Assembly (NCBI GenBank): GCA_022560025.1
Contig: JAFISE010000006.1
Coordinates: 1-64,000 of the forward strand
Source of the DNA: Stagonosporopsis chrysanthemi
Taxonomy: Eukaryota; Ascomycota; Dothideomycetes; Pleosporales; Didymellaceae
Length of the DNA: 64,000 bases
Direction: 5' to 3'
The notes under the pieces are model-generated. The model did no database searches. It worked only from the letters and a program-made list of their open reading frames with translations, and was not told the origin of the DNA. Of this stretch, positions 47,568 to 58,635 are shown piece by piece. The position numbers and the translations under genes are program-made. Position 1 is the first letter of the stretch. Each line of letters begins with the position of its first letter.

Positions 47568-47946
47568 CTAGTACATCTCGACGGTTCGCCGAGAGGTAAA
47601 GTTACACCAATCGCACTGGATATCGTCAGCTCTTGACTGCTGTGTACGACCATCATGGGTTGGCGAACTTGGCTACTTACCATAGTATCGGACGAAGCAT
47701 CGTTATCTTCTAGGCAGTACTCATTCTGGCATTTCTTACATTGTCGAATGAAAAGCTCCTTGCAGCTTATACACTACAAGACGTCAGTACAGCCTCAAGG
47801 CTGTCCGGTGGAGGGACTCACTGTGTGGCCACAGCCAAAGCAGTCACGTCGAACACCGATAATCTGTGTTTCGTCACGTTAGCCTGTTTCTTTGTAGTAT
47901 GTCAAGCACATACCTTGGCGCAACAAAGCCAGGGCCGAGGTGCCAT
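47568..47946 (-). CDS. Cys-rich exon chain (possible small zinc-binding protein or alternative 3' end of the F-box gene)
   Basis: Four segments on the complement (47914-47946, 47822-47863, 47681-47773, 47568-47615) join in phase through introns with strong signals. The donors are GTATGT, GTGAGT and GTAAGT, the branches CTAAC, CTGAC and CTGAC, and the acceptors CACAG, TGTAG and TCCAG. Read from the ATG at 47946 they give 71 residues. The pattern is DCFGCGHTCISC, then CKKCQNEYCLEDN, then CDWCN, and the end SRRTVEMY, clearly a zinc-binding module. It lies directly downstream of the F-box gene on the same strand. That gene also carries C-x2-C clusters near its C-terminus, so these may be its alternative last exons. 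The ATG is only one option for the 5' end. Confidence 0.4.
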
Positions 47947-48050
47947 TGTCCAGAAGCAGGTTCCAATTCCAGTCGTCGAGACTGAGTCCGGATCCAGCTA
48001 CATGGTGAATGTCTTCTGGGGCCACCGCCTTGTGCGCCAAGGTATGTCAA

Positions 48051-49406
48051 TCATCCCCACATCCCGTTGCTTCCTGCGCCGGCCATCATTTCGCCAACCA
48101 GACAACGATCTACGCAGAGGCCCATATGTACCTTAATGGTTTGCTTCGGGATTATAGAGGTCGTGCCGTTGGTCGTCAATGTCTCCGCAAGCTCAGTCTG
48201 TTGGAGTTCGGTGCGTTGGGCCACAGTTGATCCAGCATAGCATTCTTCGTCCCACCACTTGTTGCATCTCTCGCACCAACGACCCTTGAGGCAATCTTCA
48301 CATCGCATGTATAGAGGTGGCGGACGCGACCCGTCGGTCGTGTGTGGGACCTTAGCAGCGCGTAATGTGCTCCCGTGGAGAGGTGTAGGGCTCAGCAGAG
48401 GGAAGTGATTTGCGGACGACTCGCCAAAAACGGCCGGGCCTTCGGACGAAGAGTGACATGTCTCGCAACCAGCTGGACCCAACGCCACAGTGGCAATAGT
48501 GGGCCTGAGGAATGCGCCCGGGTGAGGTGTGCTGCTTGCTGCACCTTCTCTCACGTATGCCTTGCTTGGGTCATGACGCGGTCCTCTACAAAGAACGGCG
48601 TCGAAGGAAATGAGGCCTTCGCAAGCTTGTACGACTTCTGCCCATTCTGGAGAGGGTCGCTTTGCAATCATCTTGCCAGAAGACTGATACCATCTATCTG
48701 CGGTACGTGCCAGCGCGGTGTTGAGAGCGTGAGACGATTTCTGATTCCACTCTGCGCCAATTTGAGCTCCCTGTGAGGACATGACGCCACGGGAGGCAGA
48801 CGGAGAAGGGGCGCGCGTCGGTGCCGGCTCGGGTTGTCGATCGCGAGGTCCAAACATGTAAATGCCTTTCACTCTAGGCGTGCCTTCAGGCCTCGATGGG
48901 CGTACCGCATATCTGAAGTATTGCTGGAGCTTGCGCTCGTTTAGATGCTTGACCTCCCGGATCGACAACAGTCTGACGTTGTAGCGATCTTCGGTGATGA
49001 GCTCTTTGATAAACTCAGCCGTCACGCTCAGGCCATCTAACACCAGGGTATGCACGTTGCGGAGGACACGCTGCTTCTCGAGCCTGTAGACAATGCCGCG
49101 CAGTGGCCCAGAATAGAAGTCGTCTTCTGAAAGCGACTCGTCCATGCGCTCAGCACGCCAGCTGATACCACCACCATCGAGTGGACCGTCAAAGGGGACA
49201 ATTGCGGACTTGACGGGCGACAAGTCAAGATATCGGAAAGCTTCAGGCGATTGGCGGATGACGTCGTACAAAGCTTTGGAGGTGGACGAGAGAGCACAAA
49301 GTGACGACACGGGGAGATATGGCGCGGTTTGGTGCAGGATGAGTGTATTGGACAGAAGGTCTACCAGAGACGTAGGCAGGTGACTGGAATACGCAGAATG
49401 GTCCAT
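48051..49406 (-). CDS. F-box-like protein with a C-terminal Cys-rich region
   Basis: An uninterrupted frame of 451 residues from the ATG at 49406. An F-box-like helical segment covers about residues 9-55 (LPTSLVDLLSNTLILHQTAP, then LCALSSTSKALYDVIRQSP). The middle has one leucine-rich-repeat-like unit (VHTLVLDGL). The C-terminal 130 residues contain C-x2-C pairs (CETC, CEDC, CERCNKWWDEEC) that probably bind zinc. The end reads VHMGLCVDRCLVGEMMAGAG and then NGMWG. F-box proteins normally recruit substrates to SCF ubiquitin ligases. The frame runs upstream to 49502 without a better start. The Ufd1-like gene is its divergent neighbour. Confidence 0.75.
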   Translation of the reverse strand: MDHSAYSSHLPTSLVDLLSNTLILHQTAPYLPVSSLCALSSTSKALYDVIRQSPEAFRYLDLSPVKSAIVPFDGPLDGGGISWRAERMDESLSEDDFYSGPLRGIVYRLEKQRVLRNVHTLVLDGLSVTAEFIKELITEDRYNVRLLSIREVKHLNERKLQQYFRYAVRPSRPEGTPRVKGIYMFGPRDRQPEPAPTRAPSPSASRGVMSSQGAQIGAEWNQKSSHALNTALARTADRWYQSSGKMIAKRPSPEWAEVVQACEGLISFDAVLCRGPRHDPSKAYVREGAASSTPHPGAFLRPTIATVALGPAGCETCHSSSEGPAVFGESSANHFPLLSPTPLHGSTLRAAKVPHTTDGSRPPPLYMRCEDCLKGRWCERCNKWWDEECYAGSTVAQRTELQQTELAETLTTNGTTSIIPKQTIKVHMGLCVDRCLVGEMMAGAGSNGMWG

Positions 49407-50393
49407 GGTAATGAGGTGTCGCAGCTTCAAGGACGCGGCAAGCAAGCTTGGATGACGCGACGGGCGACGGGCAAGCTTGGGACAGGAAATGCAACGAGAC
49501 AATGCGGGAGGTCGAGGAGGTACTCACCAAGTTCTTAATCAAAGGGAGAGCAGCAGCCCAGACGACACGTGCCACAGTCTGACCCTGCAGGATGTGGTGT
49601 TGAGGGCGGCGTTTGATACACCGCGTGTAGTAAGGACTGGCGCGGTTGAACTTACGGAGTGGGATTTGTTGGCTGCCCTGGTTCCCTGACGGCGATCATG
49701 CAGCAGCATAGCGCCGACGTGCGCAGTGGGCGCGGCCAAGCATCGTTGACGGCTGGAAGTAGAAAGCTTCCTGCAAGATCAGGGCCCACAGCGAGGCACA
49801 GGCTGGAGCACAGCAGGCCGGCCAAGCATTGCGAGCGTCTTGGGTGCAGCGTGCAGATACAGGCCAAAACAATGGCTGTCAAGGCTGCAGGCGGCTGTGC
49901 TGGCAGGCAAGGCGACGCGATCGGGCCGCTGGGGAAACAGTGGAACAGTGGGATGCAGCGGAGCTATCGGGAGGGCGGGCCCCCCGTTTTAGCAGACGCA
50001 ATTATCAGATGGATACTCGACGGGCGCGGCGGTCGGCGACACGGCGACACGGCGACACGGCGCATGGAGCGAGGCCGCTGTGCTGCACCGCACTTGCCTG
50101 ATCAGCCGGGCGCAATCTGCCTGCTGTCCAGCATGACTTGCTGCACCGCAACGTGTTTCGCAGAACGACGCGTCGCGTACTTTGGCTTGCCCCGTATCGA
50201 TAAGCACACAGCGACTAGCGCATGACGAAGACCATGGCCCCAGACGAGGCTTCGAATCTTCCAGACGGAGAGCCGCATCGCTTGTGTCAGCGACTGTTTG
50301 CCTTGACTTCGACGCCATGATACCCCGGATATGATATGAAGCTGCCGTTCCCCACGACATTTCCTGCATGTGCGCACAGTGACGGACGCCACC
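49407..50393. promoter_or_regulatory. Divergent region between the F-box and Ufd1-like genes
   Basis: About 1 kb. It holds both promoters and a short tandem repeat (CGGCGACA units, about 50035-50062). A GTGAGT donor on the complement at 49527 may mark an untranslated intron of the F-box gene. No gene is seen. Confidence 0.5.
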
Positions 50394-52754
50394 ATGTCCA
50401 CCGACGCTGAGCCCGAAGAGCTCAAGTGGTCTGCGCAGTACGCCCTCGCCCACAACACGCGAAGCACACAGCTGCCCGGCGACAAGATCCTGTTGCCGCC
50501 CTCAGCCCTGGAACAGCTGCTTGCTGCAGCCCCCATCGTCACTTTCGACTCGGCCCGCCCCCACATCACTTCGTTCGACCCTTTCAATCCATACACCCAT
50601 GCTGCGGAGCGGCAGGCCCGCGCCCAGCTGCAGGACCGCCACCAGCAGCTGCCGCACCCACTCACGTTTCGACTCGTCAATCCAGACAACGGCAGAGTCG
50701 TACATGCTGGAATACGCGAGTTCTCCGCCGAGGAAGGACAGATCGTGCTCAGCAGTTTCTTGAGAGATGCACTGGGCATCGAGGCTGGCTCGGTCGAGTC
50801 CTCGAGAGGCGCAAGCCCCAACGGTCACAATAGCAGCCATGTAACCACGGTCGATGGAGAAGAGCCGATCAGCGGTGCGGCAGCCACCAACATCACAGTT
50901 CACGCCAAACAGCTTCCGAAAGGCACCTTTGTTAAGCTGCGACCACTCGAAGCAGGTTATGATCCAGAAGACTGGAAGTCTCTCCTCGAGGAACATCTGC
51001 GCTCTAACTTTACGACTCTGACCAACGGCGAGGTGCTCGTCGTGTATGGCGGTCGAGCGCCGGGGGGCAAGCGCGAGGAATTCCGCTTCCTCGTGGATGG
51101 CTTCAAGCCAGAAGGAGACGGTATATGTGTGGTCGACACTGATCTCGAGGTGGACATAGAGGCTCTGAACGAAGAGCAGGCACGAGAGACGCTGAAGAGC
51201 ATCGTTGCAAAGAGGCAAAAGGCTCCGGGGACGACCGAAGGCAGCTCTGTCGGGGGCGCAATCGACATCTTCAGGGGCAAAGACGGACAGGTCCTTGAAG
51301 GAGAGTACGTTGACTTCGAATTAAGCTCCTGGGATAAGTCGCAAGGCATCGAGATCACACTCAGCGGGGTAGACGATGACAAGGAGGTGGACCTCTACGT
51401 AAGCCCACACTCGGCACAACAGCGTGTTCGACCGCGAGACGATGAGCATGTATTTGCCGATACGTCCAGCCATTATCCAAAGCGCATACGGATCCAGCCT
51501 ACCAATGCAGAGCTAGATGGAGCAGAGGCTGTCTGGATATCGGTCCGAGCATATCTTTCGGAATCCCCGTCGGATGAACCAAAGCCATTCCACCTCAAGG
51601 TGTCGATGCTCGATCCGATTGCAAAGACGACAAACGACGAGGGAACAGCCGAGGATGCTCCACACGGTGCTGATGAAGTTCAGTGCAAGAACTGTAACCA
51701 ATGGGTGCCTAAGGGCTCACTCTTCCTTCACGAGAACTTCTGTTTGCGCAACAACATCCTCTGCCCACAAGGTTGCGGTCAAGTCTTTCAAAAGCGCTCT
51801 CCAGCGTTTCAGGACCACTGGCACTGTCCGCACGATACCTTCACGGGAAATTCCAAAGTCAGCCTGCAAAAACACAATGCCATATATCATACGCCCCAGA
51901 CCTGCAGCGCTTGCGGTCTCAACTTCCCCTCACTCCCCACCCTTGCCCACCACAAGACCACCACCTGCCCTGGCAAACTCATCCTCTGTCGATTTTGCCA
52001 CCTACAAGTCCCACAAGAAGGCGACCCCACCGAACCGCCGAGCTCAGAACTCCTGCTCTCGGGTCTGACACCGCACGAATTAGCAGACGGAGGCCGCACT
52101 ACCGAATGCCATCTTTGCAACAAAATCATCAGATTCCGAGACATGGAGACGCATCTTCGCCACCACGACCTCGAGCGCTTGTCCCGCCCTCCGCCGCGAC
52201 TATGTCGTAATGTGAATTGCGGACGGACGCAGGACGGGGCGAACAAGACGGGTGATACGCGCGCGGGAACACGGAAAGGCCAAGGGCCCGGGAACGAGGT
52301 CGGATTGTGCAGTGTCTGCTTCGGGCCGTTGTACGTGTCACTGCATGATCCTGAGGGCAAGGCGCTACGGCGCCGTATTGAGCGGCGGTACCTGAGCCAG
52401 TTGCTTACTGGGTGTGGGAAGCCGTGGTGCAGGAACGAATACTGTCGCGCGGGCAGAAAGAATCTTGGGCAAGGTGATCAGTCTGTGCCGACGCGAGAGG
52501 CGATACCGATAGTGAAGCCTTTTCTGGAGGGCATGGATGGGAGGGGATACAACACGCCGCTGCATTTCTGCGTTGATGAAGCGAGTCAAAAGCGTCGCAC
52601 GCTGGCAGAGATGTTGACGGCTGAGAAGGGCATTGAAGGGAAAGGCGGATATGCAATGGAATGGTGCGTTGCTGCGCTCGAGGCCGAGAATGGCGATCTG
52701 GACAAAGCACGAATTTGGTTGAAAGGATGGGCTCCCCAGCGGACTGAAGCATAG
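50394..52754 (+). CDS. Ufd1-domain protein with zinc fingers, AZUL-like domain and UBA-like C-terminus
   Basis: A single frame of 786 residues. The N-terminus has the Ufd1 barrel (GDKILLPPSALEQL at about 29-42, then PHPLTFRLVNPDNGR and AGIREFSAEEGQIVL). Residues 420-560 hold TRAF-type zinc-finger motifs (CKNCNQWVPKGSLFLHENFC, then CPQGCGQVFQ and further C/H pairs). An AZUL-like segment follows (LCSVCFGPLY, then YLSQLLTGCGKPWCRNEYC). The last 40 residues look UBA-like (YAMEWCVAALEAENGDLDKA). This multi-domain form occurs in filamentous fungi and is much longer than yeast Ufd1 (about 360 residues), the Cdc48 cofactor for ubiquitylated substrates. Its exact role is inferred from the domains. Confidence 0.88.
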   Translation: MSTDAEPEELKWSAQYALAHNTRSTQLPGDKILLPPSALEQLLAAAPIVTFDSARPHITSFDPFNPYTHAAERQARAQLQDRHQQLPHPLTFRLVNPDNGRVVHAGIREFSAEEGQIVLSSFLRDALGIEAGSVESSRGASPNGHNSSHVTTVDGEEPISGAAATNITVHAKQLPKGTFVKLRPLEAGYDPEDWKSLLEEHLRSNFTTLTNGEVLVVYGGRAPGGKREEFRFLVDGFKPEGDGICVVDTDLEVDIEALNEEQARETLKSIVAKRQKAPGTTEGSSVGGAIDIFRGKDGQVLEGEYVDFELSSWDKSQGIEITLSGVDDDKEVDLYVSPHSAQQRVRPRDDEHVFADTSSHYPKRIRIQPTNAELDGAEAVWISVRAYLSESPSDEPKPFHLKVSMLDPIAKTTNDEGTAEDAPHGADEVQCKNCNQWVPKGSLFLHENFCLRNNILCPQGCGQVFQKRSPAFQDHWHCPHDTFTGNSKVSLQKHNAIYHTPQTCSACGLNFPSLPTLAHHKTTTCPGKLILCRFCHLQVPQEGDPTEPPSSELLLSGLTPHELADGGRTTECHLCNKIIRFRDMETHLRHHDLERLSRPPPRLCRNVNCGRTQDGANKTGDTRAGTRKGQGPGNEVGLCSVCFGPLYVSLHDPEGKALRRRIERRYLSQLLTGCGKPWCRNEYCRAGRKNLGQGDQSVPTREAIPIVKPFLEGMDGRGYNTPLHFCVDEASQKRRTLAEMLTAEKGIEGKGGYAMEWCVAALEAENGDLDKARIWLKGWAPQRTEA

Positions 52755-52994
52755 TGAGCTTTTGTGGCTGCGACGAGGATAGTACAGTTAAACGAAACAT
52801 TGTGAATAGCGGACAAAGGCATAGAGACACGAGAGATACCCAGTAAATAGATGATGAGATATCGAAGAATCTTCGCGATATGACTATGGCCTCCGTCCTG
52901 TGTCTGCTCCAGCAGCACCAGGTAATATCAGTAGCTAAATAAACTCCGCCGCTAGTGCAACTATGCATCAAGGTCGATTGTACCAAGCAAGCTC

Positions 52995-55561
52995 CTAAAT
53001 GTTGACTTTGATGTAGCCAATAGTGTTTGGATACACACTCAAATTGTCCGACCACGATGCGTATTCCGTGCCTTTGATGGTGAGCATCTGTTCGCTCGCA
53101 ACCTCGCTCAAAGCGAAGGCTTGGAAGCTCGTCGAGCCCTCGATACTAAGGATTTGAGGCTGACAGATCCTTTTGCCGTTTGGAGCATCAGGACTACTGC
53201 AGGATACATTATCGTTGATGAAGAAGGAATAAAGACCTCCACCGTAGACGAGAATGTTGGTTGAGTCGACGGCGCGCAGTCCCCAAGCACGCTGGCCAGC
53301 TGTGTAGGTGGGGTCGTTGTAGGCTGGCTGTCGTTTATAAGGCTGAGTAAGACCGTCAGGTGTTGGCATGTAGTATGGTGTCTCGGTCTGAATGAAGCCA
53401 GCAAAGACGTCTGACGCTTTGTTGAACTGATACTGATATACAGCGTGGTGCTCCACGCCGTTTGCCCACAGCCATGTACCCCTTCCCTCGACTAAGAGGC
53501 CACGGCCAGTGTAGATAGAGATACGTGTTGAGGTCCGATCATCAAGGTCGTGGTCCGCAGTCCAGAACCAGTTGTTCTATCAGAGGTGTCAGTAACGACT
53601 CGGGTCATGGAAGAATACACTTACCTCAAAGTACGCTCCCGAAGCCGAGTTGGTAATATGAACGTTAGTATGAGCAGCGAAGCATTCTGGTTTGATTGTC
53701 CCAGTTGGGCACTGCGCAAGTTGCTGCCCAGTACCTTTAGCTCCGCCGATGCGCGTATGAACGTCCCAGATTCCCGAGCCACGTGCCGTCCTAAGGTTGT
53801 ACTCGATAAGCTTCGCTCCAGGCGTAGCTCCCTGGGTCTGTACGATCATATCTGACCATTCAATGCTTCCGCTTTCGCCATTCTTGCCGATCCGAACAAT
53901 AGGTTTGGGGTTGTTCTGGTCGGCAAAGTTGCTGCCTGAACCCATGATGATTGAGAATATCTCGCCAACAGCACGCAGGCCAGGTGGAAACTCGAGAGTG
54001 TTGGTGACTCGATAGACTCCATGCTCGAAAAACAAGACCTTGTTCTGCGAGACTGCTTGGTTAATCGCACTCTGAACGGCAGTAGTATCATCCGTCTTGC
54101 CATTGCCTGTCGCACCAGAGCTGCGGGCGCTGATGAAACTGCTCGTGGGGAGGTTCTCATATTGCGGCTTCGACTTTGAGTAGAACTTTCCGTTGTCCAG
54201 GAGGCCCGCAGGTCTGGCTGCGACAGTCATGGGGCCTTGAAACTTCTGTGGTCCGTTGGGCGTGTACTGGTTGCCCTGACCCCAGGTGGCGATAGTGGTG
54301 GATCCTCCTGCGAGAACAGTGGCGCCACTAGGACCCTTCACTGCAACTGGGACATTGTTGAGCTTCACATTTTGAATAACGAGCTGGCCAGCACCGATAG
54401 GGGTTGTGCTTCGTGTCCATGACTGATCAACAAATGTAGGGCAGTTAGTGATTTCACTGTCGATGATAACCACCGAACCAACCTCAAGCTTGCCGCTTGA
54501 TGCCCCATTAGTCATGGAAAAGGCGGTACCGCAGTCGCTAATTGCCAAGCCTGAGTAGAGCCAGCCCCAATTCCAAATTTGGGAGATACCGACCACAGCC
54601 TTGGAGATCTTGACATTACGCATGGTGAACTGCTGATTGCCAATGTTCATGCCGTACAGACCTCCCTCGATGTCAAGATCAGCCATGTGGCCACCAGATC
54701 CTAATTACAGTGAGCGCAGGATATTAGGGTTTTGGTAACGAACTTACCGTTCTCCACAAAGATACCAGCGTGAACGGAGTTCGCCGCCTGGTTCATACGG
54801 ATCTTGACGTTTTGAATGGTAGTTGCCTGCGAAGCCGGCCAATGAATGCCCTGAAAGCCCTGAGTTGGAGCCCTCGCGGTACCGTCAATGATCAGATTTC
54901 GTATCTGGCGCATGAACAAATTTGTGGAGATCCAACCAGGGGCCCCATTGTTGTTATTGTAAGGGCTGGCGTCAATAAGAGCCAGAGCTTCAAGGTTGGC
55001 GGAAGCCTTGAGAATAGGTAGATTTCGAGGATCTCCAGTGAGCGAGGTCATGTAGTAGAAGATGATAGGTTTGGCAATGAGGTAGGTACCCGAGGGAATG
55101 TACACGACAGCGGGAGTGTCAGTCGACGACTCGCAGACCCAAGGGCCACAACGGTTTCCGTCGCTGATGGCACGATTGATTGCATCCGAGTCATCAGTGA
55201 CACCGTCACCTTGTAAAGTTAGTCAGACTTCGAAACAAGTGGTTGACGGTTTACCCTTAGCGCCATAGTCCTTCACGTTGCGAAATACCTTGTACCCAGC
55301 CGGGTTTGGGTTGAACGCAGCAATGCCCTTGCCGGATAGATCGTTCAGCCAGTAGCCATCGGCGGTGGCTCGCGGCTGCAGTGTTTCTTCCAGAACGACG
55401 GCCTCGGAATTTGCGAACGCAGCATTTGCGGCTTGAGGAATTGGCGCTGCGGAAGAGATCAGAAACCTGCGCAGCAGTTCAATGACACCTGGAGACTTAC
55501 AAAGCACCGCACTCTGAGCGGCGGCTGCCCAAAGGCAGAGCACGAACGAGAGAACCTGCAT
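52995..55561 (-). CDS. Secreted exo-beta-1,3-glucanase, glycoside hydrolase family 55
   Basis: Five exons on the complement (55501-55561, 55255-55446, 54748-55209, 53625-54700, 52995-53576) give 790 residues. A signal peptide (MQVLSFVLCLWAAAAQSA) leads a protein with two pectate-lyase-like beta-helix halves, the GH55 hallmark. The first half starts RNVKDYGAKGDGVTDDSDAI and the second SSGATGNGKTDDTTAVQSAI. Other blocks are VYIPSGTYLI, FFEHGVYRVTNTLEFP and NNWFWTADHDLDD. The enzyme releases glucose from beta-1,3-glucan of own or foreign cell walls. The intron at 55447-55500 is 54 bases without an in-frame stop, so retention would add 18 residues near the signal peptide. Confidence 0.94.
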
Positions 55562-57336
55562 GGTTATGTAGATGTGGATCAAAGGCGACGTTCCAGTTGT
55601 TCAGAAGTAGTGAATCGCGCTCAAGGCGAGTAGAAAAGTGTGGGGGTCCAGCCGTACCAGCGACGAGCAAGTGGTGAAGGTCGTTCAAGGTAATAGAGAG
55701 GCGTGTGAGGCCACTCTCGCAGCAGGAGCGACGTGTCTATTTATCTCAGGTCGCTACCTATTTTCTTCTACCCCACCTGAGAATATAATTATGGGAAGGA
55801 GCAAGTGAACCCCTGCCCCTCCAAGAAACATATAGTCACCCATAGGGATGCTTGGATGCAGCCGAGCATTCCAGGGAGTTTAAACACCCCTTATGACTGG
55901 CTGCGACAGCAGACCCACTTTGTTGCCAGGTCCTTGAATGAATGGTCATACGCCAGTCCACACTTCGCTGGTGATTCTGCAAACGCGGTATCGTTTCGGA
56001 TTACGGCATTCCATAGTGATTGTCGGCAATCCCTCTCTTGGTCGAGCTGACGCGGTCTAGTACGAAGCGCGTACGTGCATGAAGTAAAATGACGGTACTA
56101 TAGAAGCAAGGACAAAGTATCAAAGCAGAATACAGAATGGTCTAAGGGGTCGAGAGACTAATCTGCAATAGGCAGATGTCACCGGGTCGGCTCGCCACCA
56201 TTTAATCCTCGTTGAACCATAGCCAAGCACATGCGACACAAAAGGGTGGCATGTGACAAGAATTTCACCAAACCATCTCGCCAGATGTTAACAACGGTTC
56301 TGGTAGTCATCGCCGCTCCGACTGGGGTCTTAGCGTTTATTTGGTGCGAACCCACGATCTGTCCTTCTACCTCGTGGTCCTGGCTGTTTTGTGGGGTGGT
56401 TATGTTACACTGCGTCTGACTTTTACGTCCACAGTGGTTGCGAGATGACCACTTCCACAGCGTGCGCGTGCTTGTCTTAAGAGCCACAGACACATCAACA
56501 TAGCCTTTCTCCGATGAGTCTGTTCAGCCCTCCTAGTCGCGTGCGCCGTCTAAGACATCGTGACGTCGAGGCGCAAAGGATGACCTCAATTTGATGCTTG
56601 GGACCCCAAAATCGCCTCCACTGCAGCAGTTGTAAGACGGTGTCGACTGAGGGATCTGGAAAGCCTCCAAATCATTGCATGTACGCGAAAACAGATCGAA
56701 ACGTGAAACGAGGCGCTTAGAGCTCCAGTTGAGTACTACATTCTGATTGACTGTGGTTGGAATAAGGACTGTAAGAGAAGGTGTGCCCTCGCCAAGTTGA
56801 TGGCGGAGTTGATGCCTGTTGTGGATCGCGGATGTACCCCAGACTCTGATAGCTCGGACTGGGGATCTAGCGCCGAAAAGGTGCACGGGATAGATCAGAT
56901 GGTTCTGGCGGATATTAAGCAGCCTAGATTTCAACCAGTCATATGGCAGGACGCTTGCCTTTTGTGCAAACCCAACCAGACCCAACAAATGTTCATGAAT
57001 AAGTCTTCGCGGGCTGGAGCTTGTAAACTCTGTATACTCCTTTCCAAAACGGCACAAGATCGCCACACTGAAAGTCCCAGGCAACGCTATGAATCATCAG
57101 CAGGCCATATGTCGCTATAACTAGTCATGCTACGATTCACTGTAACTCAAGAGCTCTGGTGCAGATTTGTCCCATTTCGATAGTATTCGTTACCGAGGCT
57201 TCTGCTTTGTACACACGTGACGTCTAGTCCCGCTGTGTCTAAAGCCTTCGCATCCGGGGAGACTCCAAGGCAGTACGTTTGATACGTGCCGTAGTCCGCA
57301 ACATGAAAGAAACGACTCCGTCGGGGCAGACACGCG
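55562..57336. other. 1.8-kb region between the glucanase and thioesterase genes
   Basis: It holds the glucanase promoter (both flanking genes lie on the complement) and the thioesterase 3' region. Open frames of 100-180 codons occur on both strands at 56530-57120. None has a recognised domain or intron pattern. Confidence 0.5.
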
Positions 57337-57962
57337 TCATAACTTTGGCTTGATCTCGACAAACATAGAATCTGCGGCGGTGTACACGGTGCCTTCACCG
57401 TCCTCAATTGTCGCACGGACATATAGCTTCCTACCATCCTGTCGCTCTATTCTTACAGTACAAAGAACAGGGCCGGGTACTGGTATCGGCCTTTTGTAGA
57501 CGGTATTGAGATCTGTAGTATTGTGTTAACATCAATGCCAATATATCTACACAGATCATAAATCTACCTACATGCTGTGAGATAGTTCATAGCATACTGG
57601 GAACCCAGTTTCTTTATTTTCTCGAAAACATTCAGCTGGATCAAGACTCCGCAACTTTCGTCCAGGAGTGTGGCCGCAAAACCTCCGTGCAAGACATTAG
57701 GGTAACCGTTGAGACCGTCGCCCAGATCCAGGATGATCAAGAGCTCTTTGTACGTGATGTTTCCATTCTGTTTTGCGGTTGGGCGTAAAGTCAGCATCGT
57801 TCGAATCGTACGACCCGTGTCGAGCGTCTCTGCGAAGAATGAATCCTCGCCTGTAGGCTTCGGAAATCGATTGGGACTCAACGTAGGCGTCCAGCGCTTA
57901 TCGTTGATGAGCTTGGCAGCCCATGGAATAGACGACAGTGCGAGAATATCGGCCTCTATCAT
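57337..57962 (-). CDS. Hot-dog fold thioesterase family protein
   Basis: Two exons on the complement (57572-57962 and 57337-57512) encode 188 residues; the 59-base intron has GTAGGT and CTACAG ends. The hot-dog signature is GYPNVLHGGFAATLLDESCG at about 92-111, the central helix of 4HBT-type thioesterases. YLNTVYKRPIPVPGPVLCTV gives the following strand. Fungal members hydrolyse acyl-CoA or acyl-ACP thioesters of unknown chain length. No targeting signal is obvious. Confidence 0.9.
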
Positions 57963-58635
57963 TGTGTTGGTCTATGGCCTCCGTGTCGTCGCTGTGGTTC
58001 GCGTGCTAACATCGTTGCTAAAGCGTGCCGAGGTTGTGTCGAGCTCCAAGGAAGCAGAGCGGAAGTTGGCGCGCTAGCGCTGTTCTTGCATTACGACCCT
58101 CTTTGTAACGATGTAGCATATATTCACGAGGAACCATAAATCAAGTCATGGTAAGCTCTACATTGTCGCTCCACTGCCATGCTCAGTACTGGTCATCCTT
58201 TTAGTTCGTTCGTGCCCTGTCAACGAGCCTTGACTTTGAGGCTTATTGCCGAGCCTCTGAGCAAGCTCTACCACCTGTACTTTGCATGCCGATGCCATCA
58301 GAGCATGAACACATTGTGTATACCATGACCTTTCCAACTAAATGTCCCGCTCTAGTGTGCGAACATGCTACCGTGGATGTTTCTCACATGCATGTTCTAC
58401 TCGCCTACAAAATGGAGACGTCATTCATACACGCTAATAGACTGTCAAAGATGCGGGACGTCAACACACACTTACCCCAGAATCAGGGTCAATGATGCAT
58501 TACCGAGGCTTTCTTGAGAGCTATCCATCATAAGACATCTGAAAGGCTCCTTCGATCTATAGGAAGTCCCGAGTTCCCACACTGTTGCACTCCTCCGAGA
58601 CCCAATTTCAGATACAGCTCCACAACAACGTCATT
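57963..58635. promoter_or_regulatory. Divergent region between the thioesterase and small disordered protein genes
   Basis: About 670 bases with both promoters; no gene is seen. Confidence 0.45.

Noticed and set aside
47163..48136. Plus-strand frames of 130-157 codons opposite the Cys-rich exons
   Set aside because: They have no domain, overlap introns and exons on the other strand, and lack a good start. The complement-strand splice pattern explains the region better.
48009..48230. Continuation of the F-box protein past its TGA by simple readthrough
   Set aside because: The frame after the stop shows no conserved features, while the end GLCVDRCLVGEMM...NGMWG looks like a natural C-terminus.
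56533..57120. Overlapping frames on both strands, one with a CKLCILLSK motif like the start of HET-domain proteins
   Set aside because: The HET domain itself is not found downstream and the similarity is only a few residues. At most it is a very old remnant.
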